Positions 11,086-22,238 are shown, counted from the first letter of the stretch. The stretch: DNA of 37,442 bases from Paludibacteraceae bacterium (GCA_029974315.1 JARKSE010000168.1:1-37442); one strand, 5' to 3'. Notes: generated by a model not told the origin, from the sequence alone. Translations and numbers: made by a program.

Positions 11086-11634
11086 TCATAATTTTTCCGC
11101 CTGCTCTGCTAACCATGCCGTACACTCCTCTGCTGATTGGCAAATATGCAAGCCGCTTTGACGAGCTTTGTAACCTAAACCTTCAGCCATCATACGATCA
11201 ATTTGTTGTAACAAGCCTGAAAAATAATTATCAGAATTGACCAAAATAGTCTGTTTGTCATGGTAACCCACCATACCCGATGCTAACACATCAAACAGCT
11301 CATCCAAAGTACCAAATCCACCTGCTAAAACCACAAAAACATCGGCGTACTCTTTCATCAATTCTTTGCGTTCACTCATGGTTCCTACTTGAAATAACTG
11401 CGTGGGCAAAGCACTTTTTCTTCCTTTTTCTACAATTAAATCGGGAACTACACCGATGATATCGCCATCTAACTCGTGCGTCGCTTCAGCCACCGCATCC
11501 ATCAACCCGCCAGTAGCACCGCCATATACCAATGTATGACCATTTTCTGCAATAAAACGCCCAATTGACCGTGCTTCTGTTTTAAAAGCATCACTTACAT
11601 GAGGGCTCGAAGCGCAAAATACACAAATATTCAT
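11086..11634 (-). CDS. LOG family protein (TIGR00730-type Rossmann fold)
   Basis: VFCASSPHV, VYGGATGGLMDAVAEA, ERKELMKEYADVFVVLAGGFGTLDELFD. Confidence 0.92.
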   Translation of the reverse strand: MNICVFCASSPHVSDAFKTEARSIGRFIAENGHTLVYGGATGGLMDAVAEATHELDGDIIGVVPDLIVEKGRKSALPTQLFQVGTMSERKELMKEYADVFVVLAGGFGTLDELFDVLASGMVGYHDKQTILVNSDNYFSGLLQQIDRMMAEGLGYKARQSGLHICQSAEECTAWLAEQAEKL

Positions 11635-11674
11635 GAAATAATCGTCAGATAAACTAGATTAAGTTACCAATTAA

Positions 11675-11700
11675 ACGTACAAATGTACACATTTGTACGT
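11675..11700. repeat. 26-bp near-perfect palindrome overlapping the LOG promoter
   Basis: ACGTACAAATGT-AC-ACATTTGTACGT; 12-bp perfect arms with a 2-nt centre. Confidence 0.9.
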
Positions 11701-11710
11701 AATTTTCAAA
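11680..11710 (-). promoter_or_regulatory. Bacteroidota-type promoter for the LOG gene
   Basis: On the minus strand: TTTG (CAAA at 11707-11710) - 19 bp - TACATTTG (CAAATGTA at 11680-11687). Confidence 0.7.
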
Positions 11711-11729
11711 AAAAAGAGTTAAAAACTAC

Positions 11730-13190
11730 TTAAATTTCGCCAGAAAGAATTTTTGCATGCATTGCAGCGGCTGCTTTTCGCCCATCGCCCATCGCTAAAA
11801 TAACTGTTGCACCACCACGTACAATATCGCCACCGGCAAAAATGATAGGAATTGAACTCTGCATGGTGTCGTCTGCCACTACAATCGTTCCTTTCGAAGA
11901 AACTTCGAGTCCTTTTACAGAGCTTGGCACTAACGGATTAGGTGAAACTCCCACGCTTACAATCACTTCATCTACATCAACCCACTCTTGCGCACCTTTA
12001 ATTTCCACTGGTTTACGACGTCCAGAAGCGTCTGGCTCGCCAAGTGTCATTTTTTGAAGTAACATACCTGTTACGCGGCCTTTTTCATTACCACGATATT
12101 CAACAGGATTATGCAACGTTAAAAAATCAACACCTTCTTCTTTGGCATGTTTTACCTCTTCAAGACGAGCTGGCATCTCCTCTTCCGAGCGTCGATAAAC
12201 AATCATTGCACGCTCAGCGCCAAGTCGGCGAGCTGTACGCACGGAGTCCATAGCCGTATTACCACCACCGATGACCGCCACATGTTTCCCTTTCAAAACA
12301 GGCGTATCGGCATCATCGTGGGCTGCTCCCATTAAGTTTACACGCGTTAAGTATTCGTTGGACGACATCACACCAATCAAATTTTCACCCTTAATATTCA
12401 TAAAATTTGGCAAACCTGCTCCACTTGCTACGAACATTGCTCGGAAACCTTCTTCTTTTAAATCGTCGAAACTGATAGTTTTTCCAACGATGCAGTTTTT
12501 GACAAACTTTACACCCATTTTGGCTAGATTTTCAATTTCAACATCTACTATATAGTTTGGCAGACGAAACTCTGGAATTCCGTATTTCAACACACCTCCA
12601 ATTTCATGAAGGGCTTCAAAAACAGTGACATCATAACCAAGTTTTGCCATATCGCCAGCAAACGACAACCCCGCAGGACCAGACCCAACTGCTGCCACTT
12701 TAATTCCGTTCGGCTGTGCTACTTCTGGCACGCTCATCAGCCCACTTTCACGCTCATAATCGGCTGCAAAACGCTCTAAATAACCGATAGCTACAGCAGG
12801 TTTATTCATTTTTAAGTGAATACATTTTGATTCACACTGTTTTTCTTGCGGACAAACACGTCCACATACGGCAGGTAGAGCCGAAGTCTCTTTTAACGTT
12901 TTCGCTGCTTCAAGCACTTCGCCTGCTTCAATGTGTTTAATAAATCGTGGAATGTCGATAGATACCGGACACCCTGTAACGCATTGTGGATTAGCACAAT
13001 CAAGACAACGCTGAGCTTCCTGCATAGCTTGTTGCAAGGTTAACCCTTGATTTACCTCTTCGCTATTATGACAACGATAATCACTTGGCAATTCATTCAT
13101 CTTAACGCGCTCTATAGCAGCACGTTCTTTTGCTGTTAGTGATTTTCGTAGCGTTTCACGCCAAGTTGTATTTCTTCCTTTTTCTTCCAT
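11730..13190 (-). CDS. nfnB: NfnB-type / GltD-like NADPH-dependent flavoprotein subunit (probable NADH-dependent ferredoxin:NADP+ oxidoreductase)
   Basis: CLDCANPQCVTGCPVSIDIPRF and CGRVCPQEKQCESKC Fe-S motifs, GSGPAGLSFAGDMAKLGYDVTVFEA, GGGNTAMDSVRTARRLGAERAMIVYRRSEEEMPAR; directly downstream of an NfnA-like gene. Confidence 0.85.
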   Translation of the reverse strand: MEEKGRNTTWRETLRKSLTAKERAAIERVKMNELPSDYRCHNSEEVNQGLTLQQAMQEAQRCLDCANPQCVTGCPVSIDIPRFIKHIEAGEVLEAAKTLKETSALPAVCGRVCPQEKQCESKCIHLKMNKPAVAIGYLERFAADYERESGLMSVPEVAQPNGIKVAAVGSGPAGLSFAGDMAKLGYDVTVFEALHEIGGVLKYGIPEFRLPNYIVDVEIENLAKMGVKFVKNCIVGKTISFDDLKEEGFRAMFVASGAGLPNFMNIKGENLIGVMSSNEYLTRVNLMGAAHDDADTPVLKGKHVAVIGGGNTAMDSVRTARRLGAERAMIVYRRSEEEMPARLEEVKHAKEEGVDFLTLHNPVEYRGNEKGRVTGMLLQKMTLGEPDASGRRKPVEIKGAQEWVDVDEVIVSVGVSPNPLVPSSVKGLEVSSKGTIVVADDTMQSSIPIIFAGGDIVRGGATVILAMGDGRKAAAAMHAKILSGEI

Positions 13191-13264
13191 GTTTTAGTTA
13201 ACATTTTGCGTATAACACGCTTCTATTTTTCATTCTACGGGAAGCTGTTTTACCCGACTTAATT

Positions 13265-14077
13265 TTATTCCTGTTTTTTTGCCACTTGTTCTTCATCTCG
13301 ATAAGCACCTAATCGCTTTATCATTTCGTCAAAATCAACTTGATGCGCATCAAACTCTGGTCCATCAACACAGACAAATTTGGTTTGCCCGCCCACCGTA
13401 ACCCGACATGCACCACACATTCCCGTGCCATCAACCATAATAGTGTTTAGTGATGCCACTGTTGGAACGTCATATTTTTTTGTTAATTGCGCCACAAATT
13501 TCATCATTATGGCAGGTCCAATTGTTACACACAAATCAACTTTTTCACGTTGAATAACAGACTCTACACCTTCGGTAACTAAACCTTTTCGCCCATAAGA
13601 GCCATCATCGGTCATAACAATAACTTCATCAGAAAAAGCACGCATTTGCTCTTCTAAAATCACCAATTCTTTGGTACGAGCTGCCAACACAGTTATAACA
13701 CGGTTACCTGCTTTTTTAAGCGCAGTTACAATAGGCAACAACGGTGCAACACCAACCCCACCACCAGCACACACAACAGTCCCGAAATTTTCGATATGAG
13801 TGGCTTTACCAAGTGGCCCAACCAAGTCAGTCACTTCGTCTCCCACATTTAACGAACACAATTTAGTAGAAGAAACACCCATTTTTTGCACCACTAAAGT
13901 AATAGTGCCTTTTTCTAAATTTGAATCAGCAATGGTTAAAGGGATACGCTCTCCTTTTTCGCCTACTTTAACAATTACAAAATGACCTGCTTTACGTGAT
14001 TTGGCAATAAGCGGCGCTTCTATTTCAAGACGTACTACATTGGGCGAAAAGTAAGATTTATCTACAATTTTACTCAT
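13265..14077 (-). CDS. nfnA: NfnA-type ferredoxin-NADP reductase / PyrK-like subunit
   Basis: IPLTIADSNLEKGTITLVVQKMG, GAGGGVGVAPLLP-type motif (CAGGGVGVAPLLP), C-terminal MCGACRVTVGG...FVCVDGPEFDAHQVDF. Start placed at MSKIVDKSY (14077) rather than the upstream ATG at 14161. Confidence 0.86.
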   Translation of the reverse strand: MSKIVDKSYFSPNVVRLEIEAPLIAKSRKAGHFVIVKVGEKGERIPLTIADSNLEKGTITLVVQKMGVSSTKLCSLNVGDEVTDLVGPLGKATHIENFGTVVCAGGGVGVAPLLPIVTALKKAGNRVITVLAARTKELVILEEQMRAFSDEVIVMTDDGSYGRKGLVTEGVESVIQREKVDLCVTIGPAIMMKFVAQLTKKYDVPTVASLNTIMVDGTGMCGACRVTVGGQTKFVCVDGPEFDAHQVDFDEMIKRLGAYRDEEQVAKKQE

Positions 14078-14137
14078 GTTAGCAACAAAAATTATGATTT
14101 TAAATGAAAGTCCAAAGGTACAAAAAAAGAGATGAAA

Positions 14138-14172
14138 AATCCCCATTTTTGAAAAAAACAAAAACGGGGATT
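14138..14172 (-). terminator. Intrinsic terminator downstream of lolD
   Basis: Minus strand aatccccgtttttg...caaaaatggggatt followed by ttttcatc; one internal mismatch. Confidence 0.75.
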
Positions 14173-14206
14173 AGATTTATTTACAACCAATTCATTATCA
14201 AGGATT

Positions 14207-14857
14207 TTAAACAATTACACCATCGCGCATAGAAACCACCCTGTCCGAAATAGAGGCCAATTCCATATCATGAGTCACAATTAAAATGGTTTGATTAAAA
14301 TTATCACGCAAATCGAACAACAAACGATGTAACTCGTCTTTATTTTTACTATCTAAACTACCCGAAGGTTCGTCAGCTAAAATCACAGAAGGTTTATTGA
14401 TTAACGCCCGCGCAACCGCCACACGCTGTTTCTCACCACCCGATAATTCTGACGGTTTATGTTCTGTACGATCAGTTAATGTAAGATAATCGAGCAACTT
14501 ACGAGCTTCAGTTTCAGCCTCTTTAAAACTCATGCCGGCAATTAACGCTGGCATCATCACATTTTCCATAGCCGTAAATTCAGGTAATAATTGATGAAAT
14601 TGGAATACAAAACCAATGTGTTTGTTACGAAACAAAGAGAGCGCCCGATCATTCAATCCAAGTACATCAACACCAGCTATTTGAATAGTTCCCGTATCGG
14701 GGCGATCTAAAGTGCCCAACAGTTGTAGCAATGTGGTTTTCCCTGCTCCGCTAGGACCTACAATAGAGACAATTTCACGCGGTGCGATATGTAAATCAAC
14801 ACCTTTCAACACTTGAAGCGTATCAAAACTTTTAGTTATATTTTTTGCAATAATCAT
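14207..14857 (-). CDS. lolD: ABC transporter ATP-binding protein, LolD type
   Basis: [82 protein letters not shown]. Confidence 0.88.
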   Translation of the reverse strand: MIIAKNITKSFDTLQVLKGVDLHIAPREIVSIVGPSGAGKTTLLQLLGTLDRPDTGTIQIAGVDVLGLNDRALSLFRNKHIGFVFQFHQLLPEFTAMENVMMPALIAGMSFKEAETEARKLLDYLTLTDRTEHKPSELSGGEKQRVAVARALINKPSVILADEPSGSLDSKNKDELHRLLFDLRDNFNQTILIVTHDMELASISDRVVSMRDGVIV

Positions 14858-14870
14858 AATCTACACTTTT

Positions 14871-15593
14871 TTACTTTTTCGGTAATGCTAATTGACGAAT
14901 AATGTGCGATGCTAAATAACACCCAAAGACAGCTGGCATATAGGATACCGTACCTACGTTCGATAGTTTATTTTGTTCTCCTTCCATCATTACAATACAT
15001 TCAGCCGGAACTGCTTCAGCAGAATAAACCACCGTTATACCTTTACGAATGCCCAACCTGTGAAGGCGTTTACGCACCATACGAGCCAATTTACAATAAT
15101 CAGATTTAGCTATGTCGCAAATTTTCACTTGTTCAGGATCAACTTTTCCACCAGACCCCATACTTGAAACCGTTGGAATTCCGAGCAAATACGCCTGTTG
15201 TAACAAAAAAACCTTGGGGCTCAACGTGTCAATTGCATCAACCAAATAATCATATTGAGCCATTTTCAACAGCTCTCCAGTCCGTTCATCACGTAAAAAT
15301 TCAGGATAAAGATGCAATTTAACATCAGGATTTATATCACGCAAACGTACCGCTAATACATCTGTTTTTAATTGACCCATAGTTGAATTAAGTGCCACCA
15401 ATTGTCTATTACGATTAGAATCACTTACCGTATCACCATCGACCAACGTGAATTCTCCAACTCCAGCACGACAAAGCATTTCAGCAGCATACGCTCCAAC
15501 TCCACCCAACCCAACAATTAGCACATGGGCTTGATTTAGCTGGCGTACACTCTCAACACCAAACATTAATTCTGTTCGACTTTGCCAACTCAT
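14871..15593 (-). CDS. tcdA: tRNA threonylcarbamoyladenosine dehydratase (TcdA/CsdL, ThiF-like)
   Basis: RTELMFGVESVRQLNQAHVLIVGLGGVGAYAAEMLCRAGVGEFTLVDGDTVSDSNRNRQ; SMGSGGKVDP; GTVSYMPAVFG. Confidence 0.9.
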   Translation of the reverse strand: MSWQSRTELMFGVESVRQLNQAHVLIVGLGGVGAYAAEMLCRAGVGEFTLVDGDTVSDSNRNRQLVALNSTMGQLKTDVLAVRLRDINPDVKLHLYPEFLRDERTGELLKMAQYDYLVDAIDTLSPKVFLLQQAYLLGIPTVSSMGSGGKVDPEQVKICDIAKSDYCKLARMVRKRLHRLGIRKGITVVYSAEAVPAECIVMMEGEQNKLSNVGTVSYMPAVFGCYLASHIIRQLALPKK

Positions 15594-15599
15594 GCCATA

Positions 15600-16136
15600 T
15601 CAATAAATAATCAATCCCACAATAGCCGCTATCACAATCATCAAAATAGGATGAACTTTCAACCATTTAGTGGCTATAAATGCGACAGCAAAGATAATCC
15701 AACTCACATAATCAGCACACTGTGGACCAAAATTTTCCTCATTCATCAATAACAAGGCAGCAGCAGCAATCAAGCCCACAACCACAGGACGAAGCCCTTG
15801 CATAGCACTATCCACATATTTGTTATTTTTCATTTTGGACATCATCTTGGCTATCACCAACATAATGATAAACGACGGCAATACTACACCTACAGTAGCC
15901 ACCAACGAACCAAAAACATTGCCCGAAGCCAAATATCCTGCATACGTAGCTGAATTGATCCCAATAGGTCCTGGTGTCATTTGTGAAACAGCCACCATAT
16001 TGGTAAATTCGGTCGATGTCAACCAAGCATGATGTTCCACCAACTCAAACTGAATCAATGGCAACATAGCTGCACCCCCACCAAAACCAAAAAGTCCAAT
16101 TTTAAAAAACGTATAAAAAAGTTGCCAATACAACAT
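15600..16136 (-). CDS. Chromate transporter (half-size CHR) subunit
   Basis: FFKIGLFGFGGGAAMLPLIQFELV...MTPGPIGINSATYAGY; adjacent to a paralogous half. Confidence 0.9.
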   Translation of the reverse strand: MLYWQLFYTFFKIGLFGFGGGAAMLPLIQFELVEHHAWLTSTEFTNMVAVSQMTPGPIGINSATYAGYLASGNVFGSLVATVGVVLPSFIIMLVIAKMMSKMKNNKYVDSAMQGLRPVVVGLIAAAALLLMNEENFGPQCADYVSWIIFAVAFIATKWLKVHPILMIVIAAIVGLIIY

Positions 16137-16143
16137 AGTCTTT

Positions 16144-16713
16144 CTATTTTTTTACGTCTTTAGACGATTTATAATCACGATACAACCTCACTAAAATTCC
16201 TGCTACGCCAGCAACAAAAATAATCCATATAGGCGATACACCAAAATACCAAATTAAAAATGCGGATAAAATTGGAATCCAAATCGTTTTCCAGGTTAAT
16301 TTAGCTGCTTTTGACAGATTAAATACAGGTACCGCAATAAGCGCCACAACTGCGGGACGAACTGCCCTAAACATCTTTTGTAAAGCTGGTAACTCTTGAT
16401 ATTTAGCTAAAAAAAATGCAAAAATTAATATCACCACAAACGATGGCAAAGTCGAACCCAAAGCACTCACAAAAGCACCTTTTTTACCTCGCAATTTATT
16501 TCCTACCAAAATGGATATATTGACAGCCAAAATGCCCGGTGCGGTTTGAGCCATCACAATCATATCTAAAAAATCTTCAGTACCCACCCATTTACGAGTA
16601 GTCACCACTTCACGTTCAATCAGTGGTAACATCGCATAACCGCCTCCAATAGTGAAAGCTCCTATTTTTGTAAACGTGCTAAAAAGTTGCCATAATGTTG
16701 CCATAAATTGCAA
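16144..16713 (-). CDS. Chromate transporter (half-size CHR) subunit
   Basis: TFTKIGAFTIGGGYAMLPLIEREVV...AQTAPGILAVNISILVG. Confidence 0.9.
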   Translation of the reverse strand: MQFMATLWQLFSTFTKIGAFTIGGGYAMLPLIEREVVTTRKWVGTEDFLDMIVMAQTAPGILAVNISILVGNKLRGKKGAFVSALGSTLPSFVVILIFAFFLAKYQELPALQKMFRAVRPAVVALIAVPVFNLSKAAKLTWKTIWIPILSAFLIWYFGVSPIWIIFVAGVAGILVRLYRDYKSSKDVKK

Positions 16714-16837
16714 TATTTTATTTAGAAAATGAACACATAAAAATGTATAATCTTCAACTCTGCAAAAATAATCATTTTTTTGAGTATTGTTGATAAGTTT
16801 TTGCTGGTTTTAAACTGTAAAATCAAATATTTTTTTG

Positions 16838-16845
16838 TATATTTG
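16838..16845 (+). promoter_or_regulatory. -7 element upstream of gyrB
   Basis: TATATTTG matches TAnnTTTG; no clear -33 element at the expected distance. Confidence 0.45.
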
Positions 16846-16891
16846 TTCGCTTAAAACGCTTTATAAAAAGTAACTAATAATTATCTAATAA

Positions 16892-18862
<1,971 letters not shown>

Positions 18863-18885
18863 GATAGTAGCAAATATATTCAAAT

Positions 18886-18918
18886 AAAAAATCCCAGCTT
18901 GATAAGCCGGGATTTTTT
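18886..18918. terminator. Intrinsic terminator after gyrB (shared with the convergent pseudogene)
   Basis: aaaaaatcccagcttgataagccgggatttttt hairpin with A/T flanks. Confidence 0.82.
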
Positions 18919-18957
18919 ATTAACTTCATTAAAGTAGCAATGGCATGCTAGTAATTT

Positions 18958-19542
18958 TTAGTATGCATTAGTGCTATCTGTAATTTGGTAATCTGCTGGT
19001 ACGGTAAAAGCGTTCTCAGCAACGTCAGTAGTAAACGATATAGCTCTTACATCACCATCAAGGAATACGATACGTTTCCAACCACCAACTTTATCATCAT
19101 CGTCAGTATCGGTGTACACTGTACATCTTTTACCAGCGATAGTTTCAGTCGATTTTTTTACAGTTTCGTCATAATTAGCCAATTTCCAAGTAGCTTCTAA
19201 GAAACAATACGTGGTGTTATATGCATATTCGCCTGAATATGTATATTTATAACCTGTTTTGCTTTGAGTGTCTAATTGGTAATAAACACTATCTGCGAAA
19301 ATGTAGACTTCTGAATTCTTTGCAACACGTTGTTTTTTTCCATATTCAGAAAAAGAGAACGTAGTACCATCACTGTAAGCCAGTGTTGCAGTTAAAATTT
19401 AAAACACTTTCCCGTCCATAACTTCTTCAATTTCTTTTAAAGAATTGCTAATGTCGCTCAAAACAAAGCAACTTGACATACCAATTGTAAGCGCCACAAA
19501 TACGCCTAAACCTAAAATTCGATGTAGATGTTTTATAATCTT
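18958..19542 (-). pseudogene. Degenerate lipoprotein gene: lost start codon and one in-frame TAA
   Basis: One minus-strand frame encodes KIIKHLHRILGLGVFVALTIGMSSCFVLSDISNSLKEIEEVMDGKVF-*-ILTATLAYSDGTTFSFSEYGKKQRVAKNSEVYIFADSVYYQLDTQSKTGYKYTYSGEYAYNTTYCFLEATWKLANYDET...NAY. The stop (tta at 19399-19401) and the lipobox segment are in frame with the ORF ending at 18958. No ATG lies upstream of the signal-peptide region before the next in-frame stop at 19543-19545. Confidence 0.75.
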
Positions 19543-19766
19543 TTAAATTTAAAAATTGTAAATAAAAATGTTTAATAATTAAGAAGCAAAAATAAAGTAA
19601 ATAAATTAAAAAAACAATAGAAATATTATTTTTTTGAGTTAAATCAATGAAAAACAGATAGAAACACCACGCAAATTAGCAATTCGACAAAATGTACGAA
19701 TTGCCACACTACGTAAATTTCCACATAACTGGTTTAACATACGTTATACAACGCTGATTTTACAAC

Positions 19767-19798
19767 AAAAAACCTCGCTCTTTTGAGCGAGGTTTTTT
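19767..19798 (-). terminator. Intrinsic terminator downstream of htpG
   Basis: aaaaaacctcgctc-tttt-gagcgaggtttttt; perfect 14-bp stem. Confidence 0.88.
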
Positions 19799-19817
19799 AT
19801 GCCGTCAATGCATTTCT

Positions 19818-21875
19818 TTACTTGAGTAACGAAACACTACGTTTTACAAAATCAGACAAATCTTTACCTTTTAACATATTATTCGCCAACAAAGCGATGT
19901 CGATTAACTGTTTTACTTTAGGTTGATCAGCAGCAAACGTGCTATAAACTGCTTTTTTCTGTGCGGATAATTCACCGATTTGTTTGTCAAGTGTTTCCAA
20001 TTCAGCTTTTTCAGCTTGTGGCACTTCTTCGTCTTTTTTACCTTGATGCGACTGTTTCAATTCTTCGCGACGTTTTTCGAAATTGGCAATTTCCGTTTGC
20101 AGAGGAGCTACCTTTTCGGCACACGCCGTTTCTTCTTCTTTCAGCAAACTATCCACCAATGGATGAGCAGTATTGACCACCAAATTATAACTATCAGGCA
20201 TTTCGCCATAGAAACTCATCATCGGATTGCCGCCCGTAGCCGACATATCTTTCATACGACGCATAAACTCATTTTGCGTAATCACAATCGGTTGATCGTC
20301 GGCGCCGAGTTGCTCCATAGTGACCAAGAATTCTGTTTTGTTGAGTTTTGGCAATTGCGATTGGAACAAACTTATCAAAGCGGTTTGTTGTTCCGCAGTA
20401 AGCGTCACTTTTGGTGCATCGGTTTTCACAATGAGTTTTTCCACCACATCGCTATCAACACGCACAAAACGTGATTTTTCGTTTTTCTGTTCTAATTGAC
20501 TAATCCAGTGAATATCCAACTGACCATCCATAAGCAACACATCGTAACCTTTCGCTTTAGCAGCTTCGATGTAAGCGTGTTGTTCTTCGGCATTGGTTGC
20601 ATATAAATAGATGACATTGCCATCTTTATCGGTCTGCTCTACACTAATCAAATCTCTATATTCGGTAAATGTAAAGGCTTTTCCATCCACATTTTTAAGC
20701 AATGCAAAGTCTTTGGCGCGGTCGTAAAATTTCTCGTCGCTCAACATACCGTACACAATGAAAATACGCAAGGCATCCCATTTTTCTTCGAACGAAGCGC
20801 GGTCGTTTTTGAAAATTTCTTGCAAACGATCGGCCACTTTTTTAGTGATATGAGCTGAGATTTTCTTCACATTTTGATCACTCTGCAAATATGAGCGGCT
20901 CACATTCAATGGAATATCTGGCGAGTCAATCACACCGTGCAGCAGCGTTAAAAAATCGGGTACAATATCTTCCACAGAATCGGTAACAAACACTTGATTG
21001 CTGTACAACTGAATTTTGTTACGTTGCAAATCGATATTACTTTTAATGCGTGGAAAATATAAAACACCTGTCAAATTAAATGGATAATCCACATTCAAAT
21101 GGATGTGAAACAGCGGATCTTCGCCATACGGATAGAGTTCACGATAAAAATTGGCATAATCTTCATCTTTCAAATCGGCTGGTTTTTTAGTCCATGCAGG
21201 CTCCGTGTTATTGATAATGTTTGGTTCTTTTGTATCTACCTCTTTCCCATCCTTCCACTCTTTTTTAGTGCCAAAAGCAATAGGTACAGGCAAGAATTTA
21301 CAATATTTGGTAAGCAACGTACTTATGCGCGCCTCTTCTAAAAACTCTTTATTTTCGTCATCAATGTGAAGCACGATATCTGTTCCGCGATCAGCTTTAT
21401 TGTACGCCTTAAGAGTATATTCGGGCGAACCGTTGCAACTCCAATGTTGTGCTGGTGCGTCAGTATATGATTTTGTAAAAATTTCCACCTGTTTTGCCAC
21501 CATAAACGCCGAATAGAAACCTAAACCAAAATGCCCAATAATCGCATTGGCGTCATCTTTATACTTGTCTAAAAAATCGGTAGCACCCGAAAACGCAATT
21601 TGATTGATATATTTTTCAATCTCTTCGGCAGTCATCCCCACGCCACGGTCGCTAATGGTTAACGTACCTGCCTTTTTATCAATTTTTACCTCAACGCGTA
21701 AGTCGCCCATGTCGCCTTTATACTCGCCAACCGATGCTAAAGTTTTTAGTTTTTGTGTTGCATCTACAGCGTTTGATACCAACTCACGTAGAAAAATTTC
21801 ATGATCGCTGTACAAAAATTTCTTAATAACGGGGAATATATTGTCTGTAGTTACCCCAATTTTTCCTTTTGCCAT
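19818..21875 (-). CDS. htpG: Molecular chaperone HtpG (Hsp90)
   Basis: FLRELVSNAVDATQKLK, DRGVGMTAEEIEKYINQIAFSGATDFL, IIGHFGLGFYSAFMVA, VFVTDSVEDIVPDFL, GVIDSPDIPLNVSRSYLQSD. Confidence 0.97.
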   Translation of the reverse strand: MAKGKIGVTTDNIFPVIKKFLYSDHEIFLRELVSNAVDATQKLKTLASVGEYKGDMGDLRVEVKIDKKAGTLTISDRGVGMTAEEIEKYINQIAFSGATDFLDKYKDDANAIIGHFGLGFYSAFMVAKQVEIFTKSYTDAPAQHWSCNGSPEYTLKAYNKADRGTDIVLHIDDENKEFLEEARISTLLTKYCKFLPVPIAFGTKKEWKDGKEVDTKEPNIINNTEPAWTKKPADLKDEDYANFYRELYPYGEDPLFHIHLNVDYPFNLTGVLYFPRIKSNIDLQRNKIQLYSNQVFVTDSVEDIVPDFLTLLHGVIDSPDIPLNVSRSYLQSDQNVKKISAHITKKVADRLQEIFKNDRASFEEKWDALRIFIVYGMLSDEKFYDRAKDFALLKNVDGKAFTFTEYRDLISVEQTDKDGNVIYLYATNAEEQHAYIEAAKAKGYDVLLMDGQLDIHWISQLEQKNEKSRFVRVDSDVVEKLIVKTDAPKVTLTAEQQTALISLFQSQLPKLNKTEFLVTMEQLGADDQPIVITQNEFMRRMKDMSATGGNPMMSFYGEMPDSYNLVVNTAHPLVDSLLKEEETACAEKVAPLQTEIANFEKRREELKQSHQGKKDEEVPQAEKAELETLDKQIGELSAQKKAVYSTFAADQPKVKQLIDIALLANNMLKGKDLSDFVKRSVSLLK

Positions 21876-22000
21876 ACTATAATAAGTTTTTAAAGTTGAA
21901 TAGTGATATGATCAGCGCAGCCGACCGTGCTTTAGTTTTCAAATAAAATGCCAAACCGTAATTTCTGACAAATTGACACACCAACGCTTACAAATACGAC

Positions 22001-22035
22001 AAACGGCTCTGAAGTGTGTCTTCAAAGCCGTTTTT
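22001..22035. repeat. Hairpin with T tail, not adjacent to a plus-strand gene end
   Basis: aaacggctctgaag-tgtgt-cttcaaagccgttttt; T run on the plus strand, but the nearest upstream plus-strand gene is gyrB, ~3 kb away. Confidence 0.75.
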
Positions 22036-22090
22036 GATATGGGAAAGTACATTTGTTGATGACTAATCAATTTGAATCTTGCTCCTCTCT

Positions 22091-22114
22091 GGCGCAAGTT
22101 TCCCAACTTGTGCC
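22091..22114. repeat. Left copy of a 24-bp perfect inverted repeat (itself palindromic, REP-like)
   Basis: ggcgcaagtttcccaacttgtgcc; exact reverse complement at 22215-22238. Confidence 0.95.
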
Positions 22115-22214
22115 TTTTTATAGTCTCAGTTTCATAACTGACAACTACAAGACAACCTATTGAACTTATTAGTTAATTAATTTTATTAGCAGTTAGAAAC
22201 TGCTTTTATGTATT

Positions 22215-22238
22215 GGCACAAGTTGGGAAACTTGCGCC
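22215..22238. repeat. Right copy of a 24-bp perfect inverted repeat (itself palindromic, REP-like)
   Basis: ggcacaagttgggaaacttgcgcc; exact reverse complement of 22091-22114. Confidence 0.95.

Noticed and set aside
14078-14161. 28-residue N-terminal extension of the NfnA-like ORF (MFFSKMGIFHLFF...)
   Set aside because: It runs toward the lolD terminator hairpin and is F-rich; the natural NfnA start is MSKIVDKSY at 14077.
19725-19760. Possible integron attC-like stretch (tttaacatacgttatacaacgctg)
   Set aside because: Core-site consensus GTTRRRY/RYYYAAC is not met in a proper paired arrangement, and there is no integrase or cassette array.
19980-20474. 164-aa plus-strand ORF antisense to htpG
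   Set aside because: Lies wholly inside a well-supported htpG; low-complexity F/R-rich translation with no recognisable domain.
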